A stretch of 64,000 nucleotides of DNA from Pseudoroseomonas cervicalis (GTDB lineage Bacteria > Pseudomonadota > Alphaproteobacteria > Acetobacterales > Acetobacteraceae): positions 386,224-450,223 of the forward strand of contig NZ_JAUTAJ010000002.1 of the NCBI RefSeq assembly GCF_030818485.1, written 5' to 3'. The notes beneath the pieces are model-generated. The model saw only the letters and a program-made list of their open reading frames with translations. It did not search any database and was not told the DNA's origin. Each line of letters begins with the position of its first letter. Position 1 is the stretch's first letter. Shown here in pieces: positions 48,963 to 58,177 of the stretch. The translations under genes were made by a program, and so were the position numbers.

Positions 48963-48998
48963 GCGGAGGCGGAGGCGGAGGCGGAGGCGGAGGCGGAG
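48963..48998. repeat. GGCGGA hexanucleotide tandem repeat
   Basis: About five to six perfect copies of GGCGGA, coding on the minus strand for the Ser-Ala repeat at the N-terminus of the split DUF1264 gene. Prone to slippage without changing the frame. Confidence 0.8.
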
Positions 48999-49130
48999 GG
49001 CGAGGCGGTCATCGGGGCATCCCTGCAAGGCGGCAGGAAGGCCAACCGCGCGGCGCGCCGCGGGTTCGCGGGCCCGCCGCCACGGGGGGCGGCGGGCCGT
49101 CAGGCGGGACGGATCAGGCGGGGCGGCGGC

Positions 49131-51035
49131 TCAGTTCTTGTCGCCCTCGCCGCCGCCCCCTTCCGCGTCCTGCGGCGAGGGGCGCACCAGCACCAGGCTG
49201 ACCGTGCCGCCACGGCCGATCTGGCTCACCCGCAGATAGGAGGGGCGCGGCGTCGGGGCGATGGCGAGGCGGGAGGCGAGCCCCTCGGCATCGTCATTCT
49301 CGGCCAGCACCGTGCCGTTCTCGTCGAGCCATTCCAGCACGCTGTCGCTTTCGGCGCCGAGATTGTAGGTCATCGCCAGCAGCGGGCGGCCGTCATTCGG
49401 CAGGGCGTAGACGGCGGCCTGGCGGTCCAGCAGCTCCAGCGACACCGCCTCGCCCAGCACCAGGGCCGGGCGGCGGGCGGCGGCGGCGATGTCGCGCGCC
49501 GGCTCGCCCTGGGCGGGGACGGCACCACCCGCGCTGCCGCCCGCGCTGCCACCGGTACGCCCGCCGCCCGCATTGCCGCCGCTGCCCTGCACCACCAGGT
49601 CGAAGCGGCCGCCACCCGGGTTCAGCAGGGTGATGCGCAGGAAGGCGGGGCGCTGCCGGGCGCGGCGGGTGTTGATGCGCGAGGCGAAGCCCTGCCCGCC
49701 ATCATCATCCTCGGCCAGGACACGGCCATTCTCGTCGAGCAGCGCCAGCACCGTGTCGGTGTCGCCCTGCAGCTCGCGCGTCTCGATGGTGTACTGGCCG
49801 TCCTGCGGCAGGGCGAAATAGGCGGTCTGCCGCGGATCCAGCTCCAGCGTCTGCCGCCCCGGCTGCAGCGGCGGGCGCTGGCGCGCGGTGCGCAGATTGG
49901 TCGGGAAGGGCGGCGGCGGGCGCGGCGTCTCGCGCAGCAGCAGCAGGTCGAAATGGCCCGGCATGCGCTCATAGGTGCTGACGCGCAGCACCAGCCGCCC
50001 ATCCGGCGGATCGTAGAGCGGCAGCTCGGAGGCGAGGCTGTTGCCGACATCGTCATTCTCGGCGATGACGGTGCCGTTCTCGTCCAGGAGGGCGAGGATG
50101 GTGTCGGTGTTGTTGCGCAGGTTGCGGGTGACCGCGACCAGCCCGGCGCGATCACTGGGCAGGGCAAAATAGGCGCTCTGGTTGCGCCGCAGCCGCAGGC
50201 TGCGCGACATGCCGGGCTCCAGCGCCGGGCGGCTCGCCGCATCCTCCAGCGTGGTGGCGAAATCGGCCGGCGGCGGCGGGTCGGTCTTGACCAGCAGCAG
50301 CTCGAAATTGCCGCCGGTGTCGCCGAGCGTGCTGGCGCGCAGCAGGGCGACGCGCTGCTCCGGCGCGATCTCCAGCCGCGAGGAGAGATCCTGCCCGCCG
50401 CCATCATCATCCTCGACCAGCACGCGGCCGCGCGGGTCGAGGGCGGCCAGCACCGTGTCGGTGCCGCGGTCGAGATTGCGGGTGATCACCGTGTAGCTGC
50501 GCCCCGCCTCCTCGGCGACGCGGAAGAAGGCCGACTGGCCGCGCCAGAGCTGCACGCAGAGCGGCCGGTCCGGATAGAGCGGCGGCAGCACCTCGGCCTC
50601 GTCGCGGCTGACCGGCAGGCGCTCCGGCATCTCGGAGGTGCATTCATACATGCCACGGGTGCGCGGCCGCTCGGCGCTGGGGCCGCCCGACTTGCCCGGG
50701 CCGTTCTCCGGCCGGGCCTGCGGGCCGGGCGCGGGCGCGCCCTCGCGCCGGGTCTGCGGCGGGGTGGGCGGGACGGGGGCGGGCGGCGTGGGCGGGATGA
50801 CGCGCGGCGCCGGCGGCTGCGGCGCCTGGGCGCGCGGCGCGGGCTGCGGCGTCGGTGGCGGAGTCTGGGGCGCGGTCTGGGGCGGCGTCTGGGCCTGGGG
50901 CGCCTGGCCTTGCGGCGCCTGGGCCAGGGCGGCGCCACCGGGCAGCGTCGCCAGCGTCATCAGGGCCAGGGCCAGAGCCTTGCGCCCGCCGAACCATGCC
51001 CGCTCCCGCGGGGCGCCGGCCACGAACTGCGCCAT
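49131..51035 (-). CDS. Exported protein with four PPC-like repeats
   Basis: 634 residues. Start 51035 has AGGAGG at 9 bases; the ATG three codons earlier abuts that site. Signal peptide (ALALALMTLATLPGGAALAQ), Pro/Gln-rich linker (about 40-125), then four repeats of about 105 residues at roughly 145-250, 260-370, 380-485 and 515-620. Each has Y-F-A-L-P, T-R-x-L and the D-T-V-L-A-L-L-D-E-N-G-x-V-L-A-E-D-D-D core of PPC (pre-peptidase C-terminal) beta-sandwich domains, with acidic clusters suited to bind calcium. No catalytic domain. Periplasmic or surface role; function unknown. Confidence 0.8.
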   Translation of the reverse strand: MAQFVAGAPRERAWFGGRKALALALMTLATLPGGAALAQAPQGQAPQAQTPPQTAPQTPPPTPQPAPRAQAPQPPAPRVIPPTPPAPVPPTPPQTRREGAPAPGPQARPENGPGKSGGPSAERPRTRGMYECTSEMPERLPVSRDEAEVLPPLYPDRPLCVQLWRGQSAFFRVAEEAGRSYTVITRNLDRGTDTVLAALDPRGRVLVEDDDGGGQDLSSRLEIAPEQRVALLRASTLGDTGGNFELLLVKTDPPPPADFATTLEDAASRPALEPGMSRSLRLRRNQSAYFALPSDRAGLVAVTRNLRNNTDTILALLDENGTVIAENDDVGNSLASELPLYDPPDGRLVLRVSTYERMPGHFDLLLLRETPRPPPPFPTNLRTARQRPPLQPGRQTLELDPRQTAYFALPQDGQYTIETRELQGDTDTVLALLDENGRVLAEDDDGGQGFASRINTRRARQRPAFLRITLLNPGGGRFDLVVQGSGGNAGGGRTGGSAGGSAGGAVPAQGEPARDIAAAARRPALVLGEAVSLELLDRQAAVYALPNDGRPLLAMTYNLGAESDSVLEWLDENGTVLAENDDAEGLASRLAIAPTPRPSYLRVSQIGRGGTVSLVLVRPSPQDAEGGGGEGDKN

Positions 51036-51172
51036 GCGCGCCATCCTCCTGCAAAAGCCAAGCTGCTAACTCGCGCCGCGCTGCGGCAGCAATCGGCCGC
51101 CGGATCACGTTCCAGGGCGTGGCGGGGCCGAGGCGGGAACCGGGCGGGAGGAAACCCCGGCGCGGGTGATTT

Positions 51173-51187
51173 GTTCTTGTTATGTTC
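51173..51187 (+). promoter_or_regulatory. LexA box (GTTC-N7-GTTC) upstream of imuA
   Basis: GTTC (51173-51176), seven bases, GTTC (51184-51187): the exact alphaproteobacterial SOS operator. The 338-bp gap to imuA also holds a 50-codon proline-rich frame (51213-51365) that I do not call a gene. Confidence 0.8.
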
Positions 51188-51374
51188 GCTCATCCCGGCT
51201 TAGGCTTGACGCATGGCCCTCCCCCCGGATTCGCCCCCACCAGGCCCGTCCCGCCCGTCCCGGCGGCCCTCACCGCCGCCCGCCTCTCTCCTGCTCCCTC
51301 CCGCGCCCTCCCCTGCGGCCCTCCCCCGGCCGCTGCCCGCGCCCGGCGGCGCCGCGGAAGGGTGAGCGGGTGCC

Positions 51375-52133
51375 GTGCCGGCCTCCCCCGACCAGCTGGC
51401 GGCGCTGCGCCACCGCCTCGCCCGCATCGAGCGCGGCCTGGGCGAGGCCGCGCCGCCGCCGCTTCCCCTCGCCCCCGCCATCGACCGGCATCTGCCCGAG
51501 GGCGGGCTGGCGCGCGGCGCGCTGCATGAGGTGATGGCGGCCGATCCCGGCGCCGCGCTCGGCTTCTGCGCCCTGCTGCTGGGCCGCGCCGGCGGCACGG
51601 TGCTGTGGATCGCCCCCCGCTCGGACGCGCTCTGGCCGCCCGGGCTGCGACCGCTCGGCCTGCCGGTGGAGCGGCTGGTGCTGGCGCGCTACCGCCAGCC
51701 GCAGGAAGGGCTCTGGGCGCTGGAGGAGGCGCTGCGCAGCCCGGCGCTCGCCGGCGCGCTGCTGCAGATCCCCAGCCTGCCGATGCTGGCCGCCCGCCGG
51801 CTGCAGCTGGCGGCCGAGGCCGGCGGCGGCATCGGCCTGCTGCTGCGCGACGCCGCCGCGGCGGATCCCGACGGCCCCGCCCCCGGCGGCGCGGCCAATG
51901 CGCTGACCCGCTGGCACATCGCCTCGGAGCCCGGCGGCGAGGCCCCCGATGCCGCCCCGGTCTGGCGCCTGCGCCTGCTGCGCTGCCGCGGCGGCCGGCC
52001 CGGCGCCTGGCGGGTAGCGGCGGGGTCAGGGGGGCTGCGCGTCACCCCGGCCGCGCCCGACCTTCCGGCGCCCTTGCCACTGTCCTGGCCCGCCCCACCC
52101 CCCGCCGCCCGGGCCCTGGCGGCGCGGCCATGA
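51375..52133 (+). CDS. imuA: ImuA, SOS mutagenesis accessory protein
   Basis: 252 residues from GTG 51375 (AAGGGTGAG upstream). RecA/SulA-like: ALHEVMAADPGAALGFCALL, GTVLWIAPRSDALWPPGLRP, LQIPSLPMLAARRLQLAAEA, ALTRWHIASEP, and the basic RLRLLRCRGGRPGAW. ImuA works with ImuB and DnaE2 in damage-induced mutagenesis and translesion synthesis. First gene of the operon, behind a LexA box; its stop overlaps the imuB start. Confidence 0.88.
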   Translation: MPASPDQLAALRHRLARIERGLGEAAPPPLPLAPAIDRHLPEGGLARGALHEVMAADPGAALGFCALLLGRAGGTVLWIAPRSDALWPPGLRPLGLPVERLVLARYRQPQEGLWALEEALRSPALAGALLQIPSLPMLAARRLQLAAEAGGGIGLLLRDAAAADPDGPAPGGAANALTRWHIASEPGGEAPDAAPVWRLRLLRCRGGRPGAWRVAAGSGGLRVTPAAPDLPAPLPLSWPAPPPAARALAARP

Positions 52134-53660
52134 GCCGCCGCTACCTCGCCCTCGCCCTGCCCTGCCTGCCGCTGGACCGGCTGCGGCGGCTGATGCCGGA
52201 GCTGGCCGGCCAGCCGCTGGGCTGCTGGGCCAGCCTGGGCAGCCAGCGCCTGCTGACCGCCGCCGAGGGGCCGGGGCTGCAGGCCGGCCAGGCCCTGGCC
52301 GATGCCCAGGCGATCTGCCCCGGGGCGCTGCTGCTGCCCGCCGCGCCGGAGGAGGATGCGGCGCTGCTGCAGCGCCTGGCGCTGTGGTGCCTGCGCTTCA
52401 CCCCGCTGGTGGCGCTGGATGGCGAGGACGGGCTGCTGCTGGACACCACCGGCGCCACGGCGCTGTTCGGCGGAGAGGCGCGCTATCTCGCCAGCGTCGC
52501 CGCCGCGCTGCGCCAGGCCGGCTTCCGCCTGAGCGCCGCCCTGGCCAGCCATGCCGGCACCGCCGCCGCCCTGGCGCGCGATGGCAGCGGGCGCGACCAT
52601 CTGCTGCCGCCGGGGGCGGAGCGCGCGGCCCTGGCGCCGCTGCCGCTCGCCAGCCTGCGCCTGCCGCAGGAGGTGCTGCTGGGCCTGGCGCGGCTCGGCC
52701 TGCTGCGGGTGGGGGAGGTGCTGCGCCAGCCGCGCGGCCCGCTGCTGCGCCGCTTCGGCCCGGCGCTGCTGGACGCGCTGGACGACGCCACCGGCGAGCG
52801 GCCGCGCCCCTTCCGCTCGGTGCGGCCGCCGGCGCGCTTCCTGGCACTGCGTGGCTTCCTGGAGCCGATCCTGACCCGCCCGGCGATCGAGGCGGCGCTG
52901 GACGACCTTCTGAAGGAACTCTGCGCCGCGCTGCAGGCCGCCGGCCAGGGCGCCCGCCGGCTGGAGCTGCGGGCCGAGCGGGTGGACCGCACGCGGCAGG
53001 CCCTGCCGCTCGGCCTCGGCGCCGCATCGCGGGAGGAGGCGCATCTGCGCCGGCTCTTCGCGCCCTTGCTGGACCGGCTGCAGCCCGATCTCGGCTTCGA
53101 GCGCATGGCGCTGGAGGCGCTGCTGGTCGAGCCGCTGGGCGCCCGGCAATCCGGCCTCTCCGGCGTGCCGGAGGGCGCGCTGGCGGGGCTGCTGGACCGG
53201 CTGGGCCAGCGCCTGGCGCTGCAGCGCTTCCAGCCGCTGGACGGGCACTGGCCGGAATACGAGGCCGTGCCGCTGCCCGGCCTTCGAGGCCGCGCTGCCG
53301 CTGGAGGAGCCGGCCGCCTGGGGGCAGGAGGCCCGCCCGGTGCGGCTGCTGGCCGAGCCGCTGCCGGCCGCCCCCGCAGCCTCCCCGCCCCTGGCCTGGC
53401 CGCCGGAGCTGGCGCTGCCGGCCGCGCCCTGGCCGCCCGCCCCCCCGGCCGCGCTGCGCCTCGGCCGGCAAATCTTCCGGGTGATCTCCTGGGAAGGGCC
53501 GGAGCGGCTGGAGCCGGAATGGTGGGGCGAGGATGCCGCCCGCCCGGCGCGCGACTATTACCGCGTGCAGACGGCGGAGGGGCCGCGCCTCTGGCTCTGC
53601 CGGCTGGTCGAGCCCGGCGCCGGCCCGGCCCGCTGGTTCCTGCATGGCTATCTGGCCTGA
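52130..53660 (+). pseudogene. imuB: ImuB, Y-family polymerase homologue (frameshifted in this sequence)
   Basis: MSRRYLALALPCLPLDRLRR through YEAVPLPG (about 382 residues) is in one frame; from about 53280 homology continues in the +1 frame as A-F-E-A-A-L-P-L-E-E-P and RLGRQIFRVISWEGPERLEP, DYYRVQTAEGPRLWLCRLV to the stop at 53660. One extra C in CTGCCCGGCC (about 53275-53279) accounts for it. ImuB is a catalytically dead Y-family polymerase that links ImuA, DnaE2 and the sliding clamp; if the lesion is real the C-terminal interaction region is lost. In frame, the first part runs to 54595 over dnaE2. Confidence 0.85.
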
Positions 53661-53663
53661 TCC

Positions 53664-56600
53664 ATGTCCCCTGGGCATCCCGGCTTCGCCGAGCTCGGCG
53701 CGCGCTCCAATTTCTCGCTGCTCGACGGCGCCTCGCATCCCGAGGAGCTGGTGCTGACGGCAAAGGCCCAGGGCCATGCCGGGATCGGGCTGTGCGATGT
53801 GAACAGCCTGGCCGGGGCGGTGCGCGGCCATGTCGCGGCGCGCGAGGCCGGGCTGCCCTATGCGGTCGGCGCCCGGCTGGTGCTGGAGGATGGGCAGCAC
53901 TGCCTGGCCTGGCCGGTGCACCGCGCCGGCTATGGCAGGCTGACGCGGCTGCTCTCGGCGGCGCGGATGCGCGGCGCCAAGGGCGAGGGCCGGCCGACGC
54001 GGCAGGAATTGCTGGAGCATGCGCAGGGCTGGTGCCTGGCGCTCATCGCCCCCGCCCGCCCCGACGCGGCTTTCGCCGCGCGCTTCGCGCAGGATGCGGC
54101 GGCGCTGCGCGGCGCGCTGGAGGGCCCGCTCCATTGCGCCACCGCCTGGCGCTTCGACGGGCGCGACGCGGCGCGGCTGGACCATCTGGAGGAGCTCGCC
54201 CGGCGCGCCGGCGGCGCGCTGCTGGCGGCGGGGGATGTGCGCTACCACCAGCCCTCCCGCCGCCGCCTGGCCGATCTGCTGACCGCCATCCGCCTCGGCC
54301 GCACGGTGGACCGGCTGGGCCGCGCCGCCGAACCCAATGCCGAGCGGCATCTGCGCCCGCTGCCCGAGATGCGGCAGCTTTTCGCCCGCCATCCGCAGGC
54401 GCTGGCGCACAGCCTGGATATCCTGCGGGCGACACGCGGCTTCTCGCTGGCCGAGCTGCGGCACGATTATCCGGACGAGATCCTGGAGCCCGGCCGCACC
54501 GCGCAGCAGACGCTGGAGGCGCGGGTCGCCGAGGCCGCCGCCACGCGCTGGCCGCAAGGCGTGCCGGAGGACATCGCGCGTCGCCTGGCGCATGAGCTGC
54601 GGCTGATCGCGCAGCTCGACTACGCGCCCTATTTCCTGACGGTGCATGAGATCGTCCGCTTTGCCCAACAGCAGAAAATCCTCTGCCAGGGGCGCGGCTC
54701 GGCGGCGAATTCCAGCGTCTGCTATGTGCTCGGCATCACCGCCATCGACCCGTCGCAGCATGATCTGCTGTTCGAGCGTTTCGTCTCCGCCAGCCGCGAC
54801 GAGCCGCCCGACATCGATGTCGATTTCGAGCATGAGCGGCGCGAGGAGGTGATCCAGCACATCTACCAGCGCTATGGCCGCGAGCGCGCCGCGCTGGTGG
54901 CGACCGTCATCCGCTACCGCCCGCGCTCGGCCCTGCGCGAGGTGGGCAAGGCGCTCGGCCTGTCGGAGGATGTGACGGCGCGGCTGGCCAAGGCGAGCTG
55001 GGGCCCGGGGCGCGACCTCACCTTGGCCGAGATCGCCCGCGGCGAGGGTCTGGACCCGGCCGATCGCCGCCTCGGCCTGGCGCTGGAACTGGCCGAGGAG
55101 ATCCAGGATTTCCCGCGCCATCTGGCGACGCATGTCGGCGGCTTCGTCATCGCGCATGGCAGGCTGACCGAGACGGCGGTGATCGGCCAGGCGGCGATGG
55201 AGGACCGCACCGTCCTTGAATGGGACAAGGATGATATCGACGCGCTCGGCCTGCTGAAGGTGGATGTGCTGGGGCTCGGCATGCTGTCCTGCCTGCGGCG
55301 CGGGCTCGACCTGCTGGCGCGGCACCATCGCCGCCCCATGGCGCTGCACGATATTCCGCAGCACTGCACGGAAACCTTCGCCATGCTGCGGCGGGCGGAT
55401 TCCGTCGGTGTCTTCCAGGTGGAAAGCCGGGCGCAGATGAACATGCTGCCGCGGCTGAAACCGGAGAAATTCTACGACCTGGTGGTGCAGGTGGCGATCG
55501 TGCGGCCGGGCCCGATCCAGGGCGACATGGTGCATCCCTATCTGCGCCGGCGCGACGGGCTGGAAAAGGTGACCTACCCCTCGCCATCGCCCGCGCATGG
55601 CGACCCCGACGAACTGAAAAAAGTCCTGGGCCGCACTTTGGGCGTGCCGCTGTTCCAGGAGCAGGCGATGCGGCTCGCCATCGTCGCCGCCGGCTTCACC
55701 CCGGACGAGGCCGACCGGCTGCGCCGCGCCATGGCCACCTTCCGCGCCCCCGGCACCATTTCCCTCTACCGGGAGAAGCTGGTGAACGGCATGGTCCGGC
55801 GCGGCTACGAGGAGGAATTCGCAGCACGGGTCTTCGCCCAGATCGAGGGCTTCGGCAGCTATGGCTTCCCGGAAAGCCACGCCGCCTCCTTCGCGCTACT
55901 CGCCTATGCCTCGGCCTGGCTGAAGCGCTGGCACCCTTCGGTGTTCGCCGCCGCGCTGCTGAACTCCCAGCCCATGGGCTTCTACGGCCCCGCCCAGCTG
56001 GTGCGCGACGCGCGCGAGCATGGCGTCGAGATCCGCCCCATCGACGTCAATGCCAGCGCCTGGGATTGCGCCCTGGAACCCGCCCCCGCCAGCGCCGAGG
56101 GGCTGGCGCTGCGCCTCGGCTTCCGCCTCGCCGCCGGCCTTGGGAAAGAGGAGGGAATTCGCATCCTCGACGCCCGCGCCGCCGGCAATGGCGCGCCCTT
56201 CGCCTCGCCCGAGGAGGTGGCGCGCCGCGCCCGGCTCGGCCGCCGCGCCATGGAGGCGCTGGCCCGCGCCCGCGCCTTCGAGGCGATGGGCATCGACCGC
56301 CGCGCCGGCCTCTGGGCCGCGCAGGCGGTCGAGGATACGGCCCTGCCGCTGCTGCGCCTGGCCGGCGAGGCCGCCGCCGCCGGCGAGCCGCCCCTGTTGC
56401 GCGAACCGCCCCCCGATTTGCCCGCCGAGCGCGAGGGCCAGGCCATGGCGCAGGATTATGCCGCGACCGGGCTGACGCTGGGGCGCCACCCGCTGGCGAT
56501 GCTGCGGCCGCGCCTGGCGGCGATGGGCTGCATCGACAGCCGCGACCTGGCCCGGCTGCGCCCCGGCCGGCTGGTGCGGCTGGCCGGGCTGGTGCTGATG

Positions 56601-56945
56601 CGCCAGCGCCCGGGCACCTCCAAGGGGGTGATCTTCGTCACCCTGGAAGACGAATTCGGCACCGGCAATCTGGTGGTCTGGGCGGAACTGGCACGGCGCG
56701 ACCGCGCCGCCCTGCTCGGCGCCCGGCTGATGCTGGCCGAGGGCCGCATCGAGCGGGCCGAGGGCGAGGTGCCGATCCTGCACCTGCTCTGCCGCCGCCT
56801 GACCGATCTGACACCGCTGCTGGACGGGCTCGGGCGCGGCGATCCGGAAACGATGGCCGCCCCGCCCGGCGGGTCCGGACCCGGCGCCCCCGGGCCCGGC
56901 GCGCTGCCGCCGCTGCGCCTGCCGCCCAGTCGCGATTTCCGCTGA
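53664..56945 (+). CDS. dnaE2: Error-prone DNA polymerase III alpha subunit DnaE2
   Basis: 1093 residues. PHP domain (FAELGARSNFSLLDGASHPE; GLCDVNSLAGAVRGH), C-family polymerase core with FLTVHEIVRFAQQQKILCQG, GRGSAANSSVCYVLGIT, and the catalytic acidic motif PPDIDVDFEHERREEVIQHI, then VDVLGLGMLSCLRRG, HAASFALLAYASAWLKRWHP, and a C-terminal OB fold (RLVRLAGLVLMRQRPGTSKG). DnaE2 performs mutagenic translesion synthesis with ImuA/ImuB. ATG 53664 follows the imuB stop by three bases. Confidence 0.95.
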   Translation: MSPGHPGFAELGARSNFSLLDGASHPEELVLTAKAQGHAGIGLCDVNSLAGAVRGHVAAREAGLPYAVGARLVLEDGQHCLAWPVHRAGYGRLTRLLSAARMRGAKGEGRPTRQELLEHAQGWCLALIAPARPDAAFAARFAQDAAALRGALEGPLHCATAWRFDGRDAARLDHLEELARRAGGALLAAGDVRYHQPSRRRLADLLTAIRLGRTVDRLGRAAEPNAERHLRPLPEMRQLFARHPQALAHSLDILRATRGFSLAELRHDYPDEILEPGRTAQQTLEARVAEAAATRWPQGVPEDIARRLAHELRLIAQLDYAPYFLTVHEIVRFAQQQKILCQGRGSAANSSVCYVLGITAIDPSQHDLLFERFVSASRDEPPDIDVDFEHERREEVIQHIYQRYGRERAALVATVIRYRPRSALREVGKALGLSEDVTARLAKASWGPGRDLTLAEIARGEGLDPADRRLGLALELAEEIQDFPRHLATHVGGFVIAHGRLTETAVIGQAAMEDRTVLEWDKDDIDALGLLKVDVLGLGMLSCLRRGLDLLARHHRRPMALHDIPQHCTETFAMLRRADSVGVFQVESRAQMNMLPRLKPEKFYDLVVQVAIVRPGPIQGDMVHPYLRRRDGLEKVTYPSPSPAHGDPDELKKVLGRTLGVPLFQEQAMRLAIVAAGFTPDEADRLRRAMATFRAPGTISLYREKLVNGMVRRGYEEEFAARVFAQIEGFGSYGFPESHAASFALLAYASAWLKRWHPSVFAAALLNSQPMGFYGPAQLVRDAREHGVEIRPIDVNASAWDCALEPAPASAEGLALRLGFRLAAGLGKEEGIRILDARAAGNGAPFASPEEVARRARLGRRAMEALARARAFEAMGIDRRAGLWAAQAVEDTALPLLRLAGEAAAAGEPPLLREPPPDLPAEREGQAMAQDYAATGLTLGRHPLAMLRPRLAAMGCIDSRDLARLRPGRLVRLAGLVLMRQRPGTSKGVIFVTLEDEFGTGNLVVWAELARRDRAALLGARLMLAEGRIERAEGEVPILHLLCRRLTDLTPLLDGLGRGDPETMAAPPGGSGPGAPGPGALPPLRLPPSRDFR

Positions 56946-57016
56946 GGGCGCGGCTCAGCCTTCCCGGCTCCCCCACCGCCGCTGACCTGCGCAGCCTCCT
57001 GTATCCGCTTCGCGAG

Positions 57017-58030
57017 TCAGCGCTCGTCCGGGGCCAGCACCAGGGCGGTGGCCAGCCGGTTGCGGCCGGCCGCCTTGGCCTTGTACAGCGCCGTATCCGC
57101 CGCCTGCAGCAGCGCCTCCGGCATCGCCATGCGGCCGCCGATGCGGGCCAGCGCGGTGGCGGCGCCGATGCTCAGCGTCACGCTGCGCGGCAGCTCCGGC
57201 TTGTCCTCATGCGGGATGCCAAGGTCGCGCACCGCCTGCAGCATCCGCTGCGCCACATCCAGCGCGCCGGCCGCGCCGGTGCCGGGCAGGATCGCCGCGA
57301 TCTCCTCCCCGCCATAGCGCGCCACCAGATCGCCCGGCCGCCGCGCCGCCCCCGCCACCGCGCTGCAGACGGCGCGCAGGCAGTCATCCCCCACCTGATG
57401 GCCATAGCGGTCGTTGAACAGCTTGAAGCGGTCGACATCCATCAGCAGCAGGGACAGCTCCGTGCCCTCGCGCAGCGTGCGCGCCCATTCGGTCTGCAGC
57501 GCCGCGTCGAAGCGGCGGCGATTGGCGATGCCGGTCAGCCCGTCCTGGTTGGCGAGGTCGCTCAGATGCGCCTCCAGCGCCTTGCGGTCGCGGATGTCGC
57601 GCAGCGCCGAGACGATGGCGCGGAAGGCCCCGGTGACCGGGTCGCACGCCACCCGCGCATGCGCCTCCACCCAGTGCAGCCGGCCGTCGCTGCGGCGCAG
57701 CCGCGCCTCGCGCCGGAACTCCAGCAGCCGGCCCGCCACCATGGCCTCGATATCCGCCATCACCGGGCCCAGATCCTCGGGCAGCAGATAGTCGGAGGGA
57801 TGCAGGCCCAGCAGCGCCGCCGGCTCCACCTCGAACATCTGCCGGGCCGAGGCGGAGGCGAAGAAGATCCGCCCCTCCGCATCCAGCTTGGTCAGCAGAT
57901 CCGCGCTGCTGTCCACCAGCAGGGCGAGGTCGATCGCATGGCCCGGCAGGGCCGCCGAGCCCGGCGGCACCAGGCTCTGCGCCGGCTGCGGGCGGAACCC
58001 GCCCAGCCTGCGCCGCAGCGGCAGCTTCAT
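57017..58030 (-). CDS. PAS-GGDEF diguanylate cyclase
   Basis: 337 residues from ATG 58030. A PAS domain at about 35-155 (ALLVDSSADLLTKLDAEGRI, SDYLLPEDLGPVMADIEAMV, DGRLHWVEAHARV) leads to a GGDEF domain (about 170-330): NQDGLTGIANRRRFD, LLMDVDRFKLFNDRYGHQVG, ARYGGEEIAAILPG, KAAGRNRL. The signature reads G-G-E-E-I, a slight variant of GG(D/E)EF; an RxxD I-site (R-P-G-D) lies five residues before it. Cytoplasmic; makes c-di-GMP from GTP in response to an unknown signal. Confidence 0.9.
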   Translation of the reverse strand: MKLPLRRRLGGFRPQPAQSLVPPGSAALPGHAIDLALLVDSSADLLTKLDAEGRIFFASASARQMFEVEPAALLGLHPSDYLLPEDLGPVMADIEAMVAGRLLEFRREARLRRSDGRLHWVEAHARVACDPVTGAFRAIVSALRDIRDRKALEAHLSDLANQDGLTGIANRRRFDAALQTEWARTLREGTELSLLLMDVDRFKLFNDRYGHQVGDDCLRAVCSAVAGAARRPGDLVARYGGEEIAAILPGTGAAGALDVAQRMLQAVRDLGIPHEDKPELPRSVTLSIGAATALARIGGRMAMPEALLQAADTALYKAKAAGRNRLATALVLAPDER

Positions 58031-58177
58031 CGAGTCTGGACCCCGGTCACGACACCCTCCACGACGGCCCCGCTGGCGGCAGCCTTCGCGGGTGATCCTA
58101 TCGGTCGCGCACCGGCCTGGCGATGCCGGCCCGCGCACAACCGCGCGGGGAGCGCTCCCACCATCCAGGCCAGGCTC

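Larger units (their letters stand above)
48726..49012 (-). pseudogene. DUF1264 (OBAP-like) gene, N-terminal fragment cut by prophage
   Basis: Start ATG 49012 (AGGG upstream): MTASPSASASASASASALPR, then a hydrophobic signal-like stretch (LGRLASGLAAGLAFCACGRA), a Pro-rich linker, and GALDMYLNGFHFYA, the family N-terminal block, where host homology stops at the att core. The frame runs on into phage DNA as E-H-A-L-I-K and beyond to 48407, giving a chimeric C-terminus. Joined to 3730-4275 it gives about 273 residues in one frame. Confidence 0.88.

Noticed and set aside
48963..48998. Tandem GGCGGA units considered as a CRISPR-like array
   Set aside because: Six-base units without spacers; it is a simple repeat coding Ser-Ala.
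48756..51203. 815-codon plus-strand frame
   Set aside because: Antisense shadow of the PPC-repeat gene in GC-rich DNA; arginine/glutamine/alanine-rich with no family pattern.
51213..51365. 50-codon proline-rich frame before imuA
   Set aside because: Composition-driven, no ribosome-binding site or recognisable sequence; could at most be an upstream frame.
51605..54595. 996-codon plus-strand frame covering imuB and part of dnaE2
   Set aside because: Only 52130 to about 53280 is genuine (imuB); the rest is readthrough caused by the frameshift.
52398..55880. 1160-codon minus-strand frame
   Set aside because: Antisense to imuB and dnaE2, whose family motifs are clear on the plus strand.
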